Assembly: GCF_004361815.1 (NCBI RefSeq) | Contig: NZ_SNWA01000001.1 | Span: 682,001-746,000, forward strand | Source of the DNA: Paraburkholderia sp. BL10I2N1 | GTDB lineage: Bacteria; Pseudomonadota; Gammaproteobacteria; Burkholderiales; Burkholderiaceae | Length of the DNA stretch: 64,000 nucleotides | Direction of reading: 5' to 3' | In this document: in pieces, positions 35,638 through 43,517 of the stretch | Numbering within the stretch: the first letter of the stretch is position 1 | How the letters are laid out: each line of letters opens with the position of its first letter | Notes under the pieces: model-generated | What the model was told of the DNA's origin: nothing | The model's input: only the letters and a program-made list of their open reading frames with translations | Databases searched by the model: none | Made by a program: the position numbers and the translations under genes

Positions 35638-36404
35638 GAATTGTCTCCCGTTGTTACTGGATTTGAAGCAGTGGATGGAAGCCGCCCCATGATAAGGAAG
35701 CCGGATGCAGGCTGCTCCGGCAAACAGCGCAGGGAGGCGGCGACCCCGCGCGGAAGAAACAGGAAGTCGCCCGGGGCGAGACCGAAGTCCTGCCCGTCGA
35801 CACGTGCGTCGATCCGTCCGTCTTCGACGTAGAGAACCTGCTCGACGTCAGGCTCCGCGGTGCAGACCGATGGGCTGCCGGCAGGCATGCGCAGCGCCGC
35901 AATGTCGACCCAGCGCGCGCCAGCGGTCTCGCGGTCGATGAGGGGAACTGTGCCGGTGGCGGCGTCGCCGGCGGCAAGCACGCGCACCTTGCCGTGAGCG
36001 GGCGCGGCGGCAGCGCCGTCGGGCTCCGTGATCGTGTGCGCCGGGTTCTCGCCATACGGCGGCGTATAGACGACCAGCACACGCCCGGGCTGGTCGCTGG
36101 TCACGCGAAACGAATGGAACACGCCTGCCGGCACGTAGGCCCAGGTCCCGGGCTCCATCGCTTCCACGCGGCCTTCCGCCCCCGACTCGCCGGTTCCCTC
36201 GATCATGTAGGCGCATTGCTCCAGGTGCGGATGCGCGTGCGGCCGCGCGCCGTGCGATTTCACGATCGTGCCGACCAGCACTTCGAGCGCCGTCGCGCCA
36301 ACAGTCTCGGGACCGATCACGCGCACGTTGGAGGTGCCGGTGTGGTTGGCCGGCGCGTAGGCGGCAAGATCGGCCGCCCGGATCACGGTAGGTACGGGCT
36401 TCAT
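35634..36404 (-). CDS. Two-domain cupin (bicupin) protein
   Basis: A 256-residue protein with two cupin domains. The first has metal-type residues in SHGARPHAHPHLEQCAYMIEG and VPAGVFHSFRV. The second (GSPSVCTAEPDVEQVLYVEDGRIDARVDG ... LAPGDFLFLPRGVAASL) has lost the metal-binding histidines and may be structural or regulatory. The start at 36404 (MKPVPTVIRAAD) overlaps the stop of the Bug-type remnant, and its stop overlaps the next cupin's start. It could be a dioxygenase, isomerase or ligand binder. Confidence 0.82.
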   Translation of the reverse strand: MKPVPTVIRAADLAAYAPANHTGTSNVRVIGPETVGATALEVLVGTIVKSHGARPHAHPHLEQCAYMIEGTGESGAEGRVEAMEPGTWAYVPAGVFHSFRVTSDQPGRVLVVYTPPYGENPAHTITEPDGAAAAPAHGKVRVLAAGDAATGTVPLIDRETAGARWVDIAALRMPAGSPSVCTAEPDVEQVLYVEDGRIDARVDGQDFGLAPGDFLFLPRGVAASLRCLPEQPASGFLIMGRLPSTASNPVTTGDNS

Positions 36405-36673
36405 TCGGGCTGGCTCCATGCGGTCTTGACCGCCGGGGCGGCGGCCTGCGCCGCCATGAAGCCGGACGCGTTCGGACGGTTTTCCACGATGACGGGCTGG
36501 CCCTTGCTGGCGGGCAGCGATTGGTCGAGCACGCGCGCCCCGGCGTCCGTTCCGCTTCCGACCGGAAAGGAAACGATGATCTTGATGGGGTTGGCCGGAT
36601 AACGGGCCGCCGCCATCGCTTGCGACGCGAACAGGGGGGCAGCCAGGAGGAAGAGAAGGTTCCGCATGCGCAT
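36401..36673 (-). pseudogene. Bug-type tripartite tricarboxylate transporter receptor, internally deleted
   Basis: The N-terminus (signal peptide LLFLLAAPLFASQAMAA, then RYPANPIKIIVSFPVGSGTD ... GQPVIVENRPNASGFMAA) is classic for Bug periplasmic solute-binding proteins of about 320 residues. After about residue 75 it jumps to AVKTAWSQPE-stop, which looks like a Bug C-terminus. About 230 internal residues are therefore missing, while the frame and the 4-base overlap with the bicupin start are kept. It cannot bind a ligand as a receptor. The intact ancestor indicates the operon once imported a carboxylic acid. Confidence 0.8.
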
Positions 36674-36709
36674 CGCACTCCAAGGAGAACTCAACTTCGG
36701 GGAGTTAAA

Positions 36710-36737
36710 CCTAAATGACTAATGTTAGTAGTTTAGG
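36710..36737. promoter_or_regulatory. Nested palindromic operator ahead of the catabolic operon
   Basis: CCTAAA (36710-36715) and TTTAGG (36732-36737) form outer arms. Inside them ACTAA-TG-TTAGT (36718-36729) forms an inner palindrome. It lies 37 bases upstream of the first operon start and 28 bases past the gntR stop. The similar CCTAAATAACCAACATT occurs upstream of gntR, so the GntR-family protein is the probable binder. Confidence 0.7.
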
Positions 36738-36765
36738 CATGCGCAAAGCGGCGTCAAGTACGGGC

Positions 36766-37578
36766 TTACCCGACCGCCCGTCGCTGGGGCTCGGTGATCC
36801 CGGGCACGGTTTTCAGGGCGGACGCGGGGAGGTCGATCTCGGAGACGTAGCGGTCGCCCCGATACCAGGTAGCGCCGGCGTACAGCACGTTGCCTTTGCC
36901 GTCAACCAGGCGCCGCGACATCTTCGCGACGGGAGAGGCAAACGGGATCTTCAGCATGTCGCACAGAGGGAAATCCGCGGGTATCACGGTCACGCGTTGC
37001 CGCAAGCGTTTGCAGCGCGCGCCCAGTTCGTCGAGCACCGCGGCGAGCAGCTTCCGCTTCATGGCGATGTCCGTGGGCAGCGATTCGAAAACCGGCGTGG
37101 GCACATAGATTTCGGCGTAGCAGAACGGCTCGCCGGAATAGGTATGCAGTTTGCGGACGCACACGTATTCGCCAGCCGACCGGTCATCCGGCGCGAGCAG
37201 CTCCTGCGGCAACAGGGTGCGGCGCCCGACTTCGAGTATCTCGAAGGCAAGCGCCTGCGGCGCGGCGAAGGGGTTGTTGATCACTTGTTCGAGGTCGCCC
37301 GTGGCGGCGGGCAGCGCTGCAACGTGGGTCCCAACGCCCCGCTGGCTGCGGAGCAGCCCTTCCTTGGAAAGCAGATCGTATGCTTGCCGGACGGTGACGA
37401 CGGCGACGCCCAGGTCGTCCGCGAGTTGCGTGATCGGCGGCAGCTGCGTGCCGAGCGGGTACTCGCCCTTCGCAATTCGGTGCCGCAACAGGGACGCCAG
37501 CCGCTGATATTGCGCAACGCCGCGCTCGACCCGCAACTCCGTCCGCTCGGTCCCAAGGGGTCTCTTACCCGCCATCAT
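36766..37578 (-). CDS. GntR-family (HutC/UTRA) transcriptional regulator
   Basis: A 270-residue regulator with an N-terminal winged helix (QYQRLASLLRHRIAKGEYPLGTQLPPITQLADDLGVAVVTVRQAYDLLSKEG, about residues 23-75) and a C-terminal UTRA effector domain (EILEVGRRTLLPQELLAP ... GEPFCYAEIYVPTPVFESL ... ADFPLCDMLKIPFASPV). It is encoded just upstream of, and in the same direction as, the cupin/CoA operon. The effector is probably the pathway substrate or its CoA ester. Start is 37578 or the next ATG at 37575. Confidence 0.92.
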   Translation of the reverse strand: MMAGKRPLGTERTELRVERGVAQYQRLASLLRHRIAKGEYPLGTQLPPITQLADDLGVAVVTVRQAYDLLSKEGLLRSQRGVGTHVAALPAATGDLEQVINNPFAAPQALAFEILEVGRRTLLPQELLAPDDRSAGEYVCVRKLHTYSGEPFCYAEIYVPTPVFESLPTDIAMKRKLLAAVLDELGARCKRLRQRVTVIPADFPLCDMLKIPFASPVAKMSRRLVDGKGNVLYAGATWYRGDRYVSEIDLPASALKTVPGITEPQRRAVG

Positions 37579-37582
37579 ATAA

Positions 37583-37610
37583 ATCCTAAATAACCAACAT
37601 TCGAATTATA
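37583..37610. promoter_or_regulatory. CCTAAAT motif upstream of gntR
   Basis: CCTAAATAACCAACATTCGAAT lies 10-30 bases upstream of the gntR start. It shares CCTAAAT-AC-AA--TT with the operator at 36710-36737. This suggests autoregulation by the GntR-family protein. Confidence 0.5.
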
Positions 37611-37756
37611 TGTCAGCGATGGGCGACCAGACGTTCGCGTTCCTGGCACACCCCAACAACTTCCCTTGCGGCTCATGCTGCAAACGACGTGATGCCGCTT
37701 GAGCAAGGCTGATGCTCGTTGCTTGGATATTGGCTGCCACTGCCCATCGAAGCTCC

Positions 37757-38584
37757 CTACGCCGCCGTTGACAACTCCATCACGTGAAGTGCTGCAATCA
37801 CCTTGCTTACGTCTTGAGTAATGTATGCCTCAGGCTTCCTCATATCCTCGATCACCTTCTTGGCATCGCCGAACACCATCATTGTCTTGTCCATGTAGAA
37901 GAGATCGTTGTCGAGACCGGCGTAGCCCGCCGCCCTCGAACGCTTGTTGACGATCACCGTGCGCGCCTTATATGCCTCGATGATCGGCATGCCCGCGATC
38001 GGCGACTTCGGATCGTTCTTCGCGGCCGGGTTCACCACGTCGTTCGCGCCGAGCACCAGCACCACGTCGACCTGACCAAACTCGCCGTTGATGCCCTCCA
38101 TTTCGAACACCATGTCGTACGGCACCTCGGCTTCGGCGAGCAGCACGTTCATGTGCCCCGGCATCCGTCCGGCCACCGGGTGAATCGCGTACTTCACCTC
38201 GATGCCCTTCTCGACCAGCTTGTCGGTCAGCTCCTTCAACGCATGCTGCGCACGCGCCACCGCCAGCCCATAACCCCGCACGATCACCACGGTTTCGGCG
38301 TTGCCGAGCATGAACGACGCGTCGTCGGCCGAACCGGATTTCACCAGACGCTGCTCCGCCGGGCCGCCCGCCGGCGCGCCAGGTTCATTGCCGAAGCCGC
38401 CGAGAATCACGTTGAAGAACGAGCGGTTCATTGCGCGGCACATGATGTACGACAGAGTCGCACCCGACGAGCCGACGAGCGAGCCCGCGATGATCAGCAT
38501 TGGATTATTCAGCGAGAAACCGATGCCGCCGCCGCCCAGCCCGATTACCCCCGCTAACGCTGACGCGAAAGCGGTGGGGATAAA
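37757..38584 (-). pseudogene. pntB: NAD(P) transhydrogenase beta subunit, C-terminal remnant
   Basis: The frame from about 38584 ([20 protein letters not shown]) through [35 protein letters not shown] and the whole NADP-binding domain III ([71 protein letters not shown]) matches PntB. Roughly the N-terminal 40% with most membrane helices is missing, and a stop precedes the remaining frame. pntA is absent. Full PntB is about 460-480 residues; about 248 follow the only ATG. It is likely inactive, truncated next to the group II intron. Confidence 0.85.
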
Positions 38585-38722
38585 TCATTCTTCCCTTCAT
38601 TTTTCCAGCTAGAGAACGAATGATCGCGAGCATCCAGAAAAGCTTCCGCAAAAAAACGCATCGCCAAACGACGCTATTAAGAGGTGAGTAGACCCGGGGA
38701 GTTGCGCCCCGAGTCTCTCGCA

Positions 38723-38756
38723 GAACCGAACGTGAGTCTCTCGACTCATTCGGCTC
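38723..38756 (-). ncRNA. Group II intron domain V
   Basis: A 34-nt hairpin on the minus strand, beginning GAGCCGAATGAGTC, with a GAGA tetraloop, and ending GACTCACGTTCGGTTC. Size, tetraloop type and the two-part stem with a bulge match the catalytic domain V. A GC-rich domain VI-like hairpin (CTCGGGGCGCAACTCCCCGGG) follows. Confidence 0.85.
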
Positions 38757-39099
38757 CCGTTATCCAACCGCTACCGCAACGACACGCCAGTGGACAAACA
38801 ACCGCGGGTGGACGCGCTTCATCTTACGTAGCCATTCCGCACTACGTCGCTTGTGCTGCCGCAACCCCTTGTACTTTCGTCGAGCCCACCGCATAAGCCG
38901 TAGGTCGATGTAGCCGAAGAGGCTGTGCATCGCCGTCCGATAGAACGCCCCATAGTAGTTCCACCACCCTTGTATCGTCGTGTTGCATTGCTGCGCAAGT
39001 TCATCCAGCGTCGTCGGTGTTCGTCGATGCATGCGCCAACTCCGCACGACCTGTCTCATCCGCTTTAAGGCATCATTGCTCGCCGCCGGCAGAAAACTA

Positions 39100-40346
39100 G
39101 TAGATCGTTGCATCAAAGTCGTTACATATTAAGCCACGCCGAGGTCGACCTTTTTCCAGCGGAAGACAACCGGTGAGGCATTGAATTCCTCGATGCCCCT
39201 CAGAATGCGCTCCTTCAGTTCATCGATCGATTTGACCCGGATGTGGCGAAGGAAAGTGCGGGCCATTTTGGAGAAGGTGCATTCGACCAGATTAAGCCAG
39301 GAGCCATGCTTGGGTGTGTGAACGTACTCGAAGCGCCCGGGGCGCGAGGCGAGATAGGCCATGGTCTGCCTGGAGATGTGGGCCGAATGGTTGTCCAGCA
39401 CCACGCGGATGATGGCCTCGCTCGGATAGTACTCGTCCAGGCGCTTGAGCAGCGCGATGAACTCCACACTGCGGTGGCGGTCCTCGACGTTGGCGAAGAT
39501 GTGACCCGAGTGCAAGTCGATTCCGGCGAGAATCGATACCGTGCCCCGACGCACATACTCGTAGTCGCGCCCGACGGTTGATGCCTTGCCCGGTACCGGG
39601 GGCAGATCCGGCGCGGTCAATCCGATCGCCTGAATACCCGGCTTCTCGTCGACGCTGACGGTATAGATGGGGTTGGGTCGCGCATCATGAACGGCGCCCT
39701 CCCGGTAGATCGAGACATCCCGGTAGACCATCAGGACTTCCTGCATCTTGCGGTCAAACTCCGGGTCCCGTTTTTCCAGGTAGTAGCGAATCTTGTGGGG
39801 CTTGATCTCGTTCTCGTTGAGGATGCGCCACACGGTGCTCTTGCCAGCGTTGGCCAGGCGAGCGAATCCAGCGGCCTCGGCTCCTTCAGATACAAACCGC
39901 GCCAGTGCGGAGATGCTCCACAACTCGGCCGCCAGGCCCTGATCCTTGGGCTTGGTGCACGCGATGCTCACCACCCAGGCTTTGGCTTCATCGCTGATCT
40001 CGGGTTCATGCGGCCGGTGGTACCTGTCTTTCAAACCCGCTTGCACACCTGCTGCCAGCGCCTTGTCAACGCTGCGATAGATCATCGGACGACTGAACCC
40101 GAGCTGGCGTTGCAGCTCCGTGATCGAAGTGCCCGCGGCGTAGCCCAACAGCACCTTCGCCCGTTCGACTTCGCGCGCGGGCGCTGTCCTCGATCCAGCA
40201 AGTTCCTTGAGCGTCGTCGTCTGCTCCGGTGTAAGCACCAGCGCCGCACGTTTGGACTTCCTCGCCATCGTCACCTCCGTCAAGAGTTGCGAACGAAACG
40301 AGGCTATTATCGCTTATTTAGTAACTGTATTGATGGAACGAACTAC
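39100..40346 (-). mobile_element. IS630-family insertion sequence (complete, 1,247 bp)
   Basis: Terminal inverted repeats GTAGATCGTTGCATCAA (left, 39100 inward) and GTAGTTCGTTCCATCAA (right, read inward from 40346) match at 15 of 17 positions. The element is flanked by a TA duplication (39098-39099 and 40347-40348), the hallmark of IS630/Tc1 elements. It carries one intact transposase gene. The target was CTAG within the intron RT gene. Confidence 0.93.
39129..40283 (-). CDS. IS630-family transposase
   Basis: A 384-residue transposase. It has N-terminal helix-turn-helix domains (ITELQRQLGFSRPMIYRSVDKALAAG) and a DDE catalytic domain with the first Asp in TVSVDEKPGIQAIG, the second in VVLDNHSAHIS and the Glu in WLNLVECTFSKMART. 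It is full length and uninterrupted, so the element could still move. Homologues are sometimes a single ORF, as here, and sometimes two frameshifted ORFs. Confidence 0.94.
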   Translation of the reverse strand: MTEVTMARKSKRAALVLTPEQTTTLKELAGSRTAPAREVERAKVLLGYAAGTSITELQRQLGFSRPMIYRSVDKALAAGVQAGLKDRYHRPHEPEISDEAKAWVVSIACTKPKDQGLAAELWSISALARFVSEGAEAAGFARLANAGKSTVWRILNENEIKPHKIRYYLEKRDPEFDRKMQEVLMVYRDVSIYREGAVHDARPNPIYTVSVDEKPGIQAIGLTAPDLPPVPGKASTVGRDYEYVRRGTVSILAGIDLHSGHIFANVEDRHRSVEFIALLKRLDEYYPSEAIIRVVLDNHSAHISRQTMAYLASRPGRFEYVHTPKHGSWLNLVECTFSKMARTFLRHIRVKSIDELKERILRGIEEFNASPVVFRWKKVDLGVA

Positions 40347-41787
40347 TAGTAAATAACCGTCGATGTTTGCTCAATGCCCGTCTCGGTCTGAACGTAAAAC
40401 CGAGGAACGTAAACTGCACGTTCGGATAAGTGCCAGTGCGCTTACCGTCCTTGCAATACACGATCTTAGACTTCTCCGGATGCATCGTCAGACCACACTC
40501 TGCCAGCCGCACTTCAATCGCTTGCATCACGGCTTGTGCCTGCGCCAGACTGCGGCAGTGAACCACCGCGTCGTCGGCGTAGCGCGCAAAGGGAGACTGC
40601 GGCCATGTCCGCTGCATCCAGCTATCGAACGCATAGTGCATAAACAGATTCATCAAGATCGGGCTGACCACACCGCCCTGGGGTGTACCCCGCATCCGGG
40701 GCAGACTCGCCCCCTCCGCAGTTTCGAACGGAGCAGTCAGCCACCGCTCGATGTACAGCAGGATCCAGCCTTCCTTGATGTGGTGTCGCACCGCCTTTAA
40801 CAACAACGCATGATCAATCTGGTCGAATGCCGCCTTGATGTCAAACTCAACAACCCAGTCGTATTTCCAGCAACGCGTACGCGTCACGGCAATCGCCTGT
40901 TTCGCCGACTTGCCCGGCCGATAACCATAAGAATCTTCATGGAATATCGGGTCGAGTGTCGGCTCGATCATCAGTTTGACCACACTTTGCGCCACGCGAT
41001 CAGATACGGTGGGAACCCCCAGTTTTCTCGTGCCGCCCTTGGCTTTCGGAATCTCAACCTGCTTCACCGGCGGCGGGAAGTACGACCCCGACGACATCCT
41101 GTTCCATAGCTTGGACAGATTTCCCGAAAGGTTCTGCTCGAACATGGCGATGGTTTCATCATCCACGCCCGCAGCGCCGCGATTGGCCCTCACCAACTGG
41201 TACGCTTCCCACACGACCCGCTTCGCAATGCTGTACGGTTTCGTTGATGTCATGTCACTCATCCCCACAGCGCAGGTTGGTGACCTTCGTCAACAGGATA
41301 ACGCCGCCCCTTCGCTCCACCTTCATTACAAAGGCTTCAGCACTACTACGGGCGGCTCCGCCCCTCACTCCGGCATCGGTATTCATCCTCATGGTGTCTG
41401 CCATTTGTCTTTTCCCTTTACATCCGAAGCAAGGTTCTCACGTTCCATACCGAAGCCTGTATTGAGTTCATGCCGCCTTTACACCGGCTGCCATCGGGTC
41501 CGTAATCAGGTGTCGTCCCGACTGATCCTGGAGCAAACTTACGACCCCAGTTTTGACAGCGCCTTTAAATAAGTAACGATGCGTCATCGGACGGTTCGCT
41601 TTCGCTCATCTGCTCAACACGTACCTGCCACCCTCGACGGGTGACTTTTCCACAGTCGCTCACCACCACGCCTTTTGGACGCAGCAGCACCGGGCGGTTT
41701 GAAGCCTGCTCCTGAAAGCCGACTTCGGGAGGCCTACTCCCATCTTCAGTACAGCACCGCAGGCTCTCGCCTACGTTCGTGACACAC

Positions 41788-42012
41788 TAAGTTTTCCTGT
41801 CTTAATATCTCCCTATGCAAGCAACTCCTGGTCTTCGCGAAGGGGGGCTGCCATTCCGCCCGGACAACCGACTCGTGCCGGACCCAACACAGAAGCTTTG
41901 ACTGCCGCAACGACCTCCTATGAGGTACAACGGCCGGCTAGGTTAGGCTTGCAAAATAAATCAGGAAACCTATCGCCCCTCCAGCTAATACAACAATTGC
42001 TGACGACACGAC
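41788..42012. other. Gap between intron 5' side and helicase fragment
   Basis: No gene is seen. The sequence just upstream of the intron 5' end (minus strand ...CAGGAAAACTTA) is the expected 5' exon and would contain the intron-binding sites. Confidence 0.4.
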
Positions 42013-42486
42013 CTAGACGTGATGTAGCTCTGCGGGACAATTGGCTGCTGTAAGCATTGCGTGAGGACGCGGAGCTTGACTTTTAGGAATGGCAATGGCG
42101 AGGAGACCCTTTGCACGCGACGCCGCAACGTAGATCTTTCGCGCCTCCTCATCCAAGCCAGAAGGGCTCTTTCCTTCAAGCAGGTCAAGAATTCCGCCAG
42201 CGGTCTTGGTCGTCATTACAACGCGGACGGCGGGAAACTCCAGACCTTTAACGGAGTGAATAGTGCGCGCCGGCGGCGCATCAGTGGGGCAGCGAGCTAA
42301 CGCCTTGGGCAAGGCTTCGACAGTCTTGAGGCGCATTTTGATGGTTGATTTTCCAATGCACCACGGTGCCAAAAGCTCCCGCGCTTTCTCCAACCACTGA
42401 TCGACGGACGGTATCGCCGTAGCAAATTCGTCGCCTCTCTTTGTCTGCTGCAAGCCGATTGAATGCGTTGTCTCACTATGTATCAC
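42013..42486 (-). pseudogene. C-terminal fragment of a UvrD-like (superfamily 1) helicase
   Basis: The 157-residue frame carries the SF1 motifs V and VI region: ARTIHSVKGLEFPAVRVVMTT (motif V, HSVKGLEF) and EEARKIYVAASRAKGLLAIAIP (motif VI, YVAASRAK). The ATPase motifs I-IV and the 1A/2A N-terminal half are absent. Such C-termini occur in UvrD/PcrA and in defence helicases such as GajB (Gabija). With only this fragment the type cannot be told. It borders the intron and probably marks a lost gene. Confidence 0.72.
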
Positions 42487-42836
42487 GCGCGTTGTTCTGG
42501 CGTGGCTACGGCGAGTCTATTCGAACTGAGGTCGTATTTTCACGCCAAAATCGAGCAAAACCGAGTGACCCCGTCTGCGGAAAAATCTGTCCCTCGCAAG
42601 ACTCCAGGCGGATCAGCTTTGGCTGAGGTGTATTCAAGGATGGTGCTATCCAGGCAGGGTGCCTCTGGCGTATGTCAAGGCGGGCCCGAATCGACAGATA
42701 GCCTCTTAAGGCCGAAGCAAACAGCCGTGCCGGATCGGTTCGCGCTCATGATGGTAGAGAGTATGCACAGGCTGTGCGCGAACGAACTGCGCGGTGAGAT
42801 CCGTCGCATGGTCGCCTTTCGCGCGGCGCGCAGCCT
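42487..42836. other. Gene-free junction between mobile-element debris and the polysaccharide locus
   Basis: A plus-strand open frame at 42463-42861 has no recognised family features and starts inside the helicase remnant, so I do not call it a gene. No tRNA, terminator or clear repeat is seen. The stretch probably contains the recombination junction between the debris and rfbC. Confidence 0.4.
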
Positions 42837-43388
42837 TCATGGGAAACACTCAGCCTCATAGAGGCGCTTGCCCGTCTCATCTCGAGAAGCCAGGATCGGC
42901 ATAAAGTCGATCTGCCAGTCGATGCCGATACCCGGATCGCTCCACAGAATGCTCCGCTCAAGCTCAGGAAACCAGTAATCCGTCGTCTTGCATAGAAGCT
43001 CTGCGGACCTGGATAACACGACGAACCCGTGCGCAAATCCTGGAGGCGCCCAAAGCTGCAGGTAATTTTCCGCGCTCAGATGCACACCGACCCACTTGCC
43101 GAAGCTCGGCGAACTGAGGCGTATATCCACTGCAACATCGAACACGTCGCCCACCACCACACGCACCAGCTTACCTTGAGGATGCTGAATCTGATAATGC
43201 AGTCCACGCAATACGCCGCCTGCGCAGACGGAATGATTATCCTGCACAAACTCAACGCCACCTGCCACGCGATCTGCAAAATCGCGTGCATTAAAGGCTT
43301 CGAATGAGCAGCCGAATCCGTCGCCGAACACATCAGGCTCCACTATTTTGACTTCCTGGAGGGCAGTTGCCGTCACCTTGATGCTCAT
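42837..43388 (-). CDS. rfbC: dTDP-4-dehydrorhamnose 3,5-epimerase
   Basis: A cupin-fold epimerase of 183 residues that makes dTDP-4-keto-L-rhamnose for surface polysaccharides. It has the family core FVQDNHSVCAGGVLRGLHYQIQHPQGKLVRVV, with the active-site His64 in GLHYQ, and the later AVDIRLSSPSFGKWVGVHLSAENYLQLWAPPGFAHGF. The start at 43388 (MSIKVTATALQEVK) has a proper family N-terminus; upstream in-frame codons do not. rfbA, rfbB and rfbD are not in the window, so they lie elsewhere. Confidence 0.95.
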   Translation of the reverse strand: MSIKVTATALQEVKIVEPDVFGDGFGCSFEAFNARDFADRVAGGVEFVQDNHSVCAGGVLRGLHYQIQHPQGKLVRVVVGDVFDVAVDIRLSSPSFGKWVGVHLSAENYLQLWAPPGFAHGFVVLSRSAELLCKTTDYWFPELERSILWSDPGIGIDWQIDFMPILASRDETGKRLYEAECFP

Positions 43389-43517
43389 GGCACTTCTTCC
43401 GTAAAAAGATTGTGCCGCAGGGGGATGCAGAACCCCAGCGAAGATTGCTGTTTCAACTGCCGGGTTGTCCGTGACACCCCCATTCGAGCCCCCTGCCAAC
43501 CGTAGAACTGAACAAGC

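Larger units (their letters stand above)
38760..41268 (-). pseudogene. ltrA: Group II intron reverse transcriptase/maturase split by IS630
   Basis: The N-terminal part (40347-41268; MTSTKPYSIAKRVVWEAYQLVRANRGAAGVD...) contains RT domains, including RYADDAVVH with the catalytic YADD, and ends ...KHRRLFTS. The C-terminal part (38760-39099; FLPAASNDALKRMRQVVRSW ... LAQQCNTTIQGWWNYYGAFYRTAM ... RVHPRLFVHW) carries the maturase (X) domain. Removing the IS630 copy and one TA rejoins the frame exactly at LFTSFLPAAS. No other lesion is visible, so the insertion is probably the only cause of inactivation. Confidence 0.92.
38684..41787 (-). mobile_element. Group II intron interrupted by an IS630-type insertion
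   Basis: On the minus strand a GTGTGTC 5' end motif occurs at 41787. A maturase-type reverse transcriptase follows, then a 34-nt domain V (38756-38723, GAGCCG...CGGTTC with a GAGA loop), a domain VI hairpin and a ...CTACTCAC 3' end near 38684. Removing the 1,249 bp contributed by the IS630 copy (element plus TA duplication) leaves about 1.85 kb, a normal group II intron size. Exact ends need comparison with an uninterrupted site. The insertion makes the intron non-mobile unless helped in trans. Confidence 0.8.

Noticed and set aside
42463..42861. 132-codon plus-strand frame at the left border of the polysaccharide locus
   Set aside because: It starts opposite the helicase fragment and ends opposite rfbC, with no recognised features.
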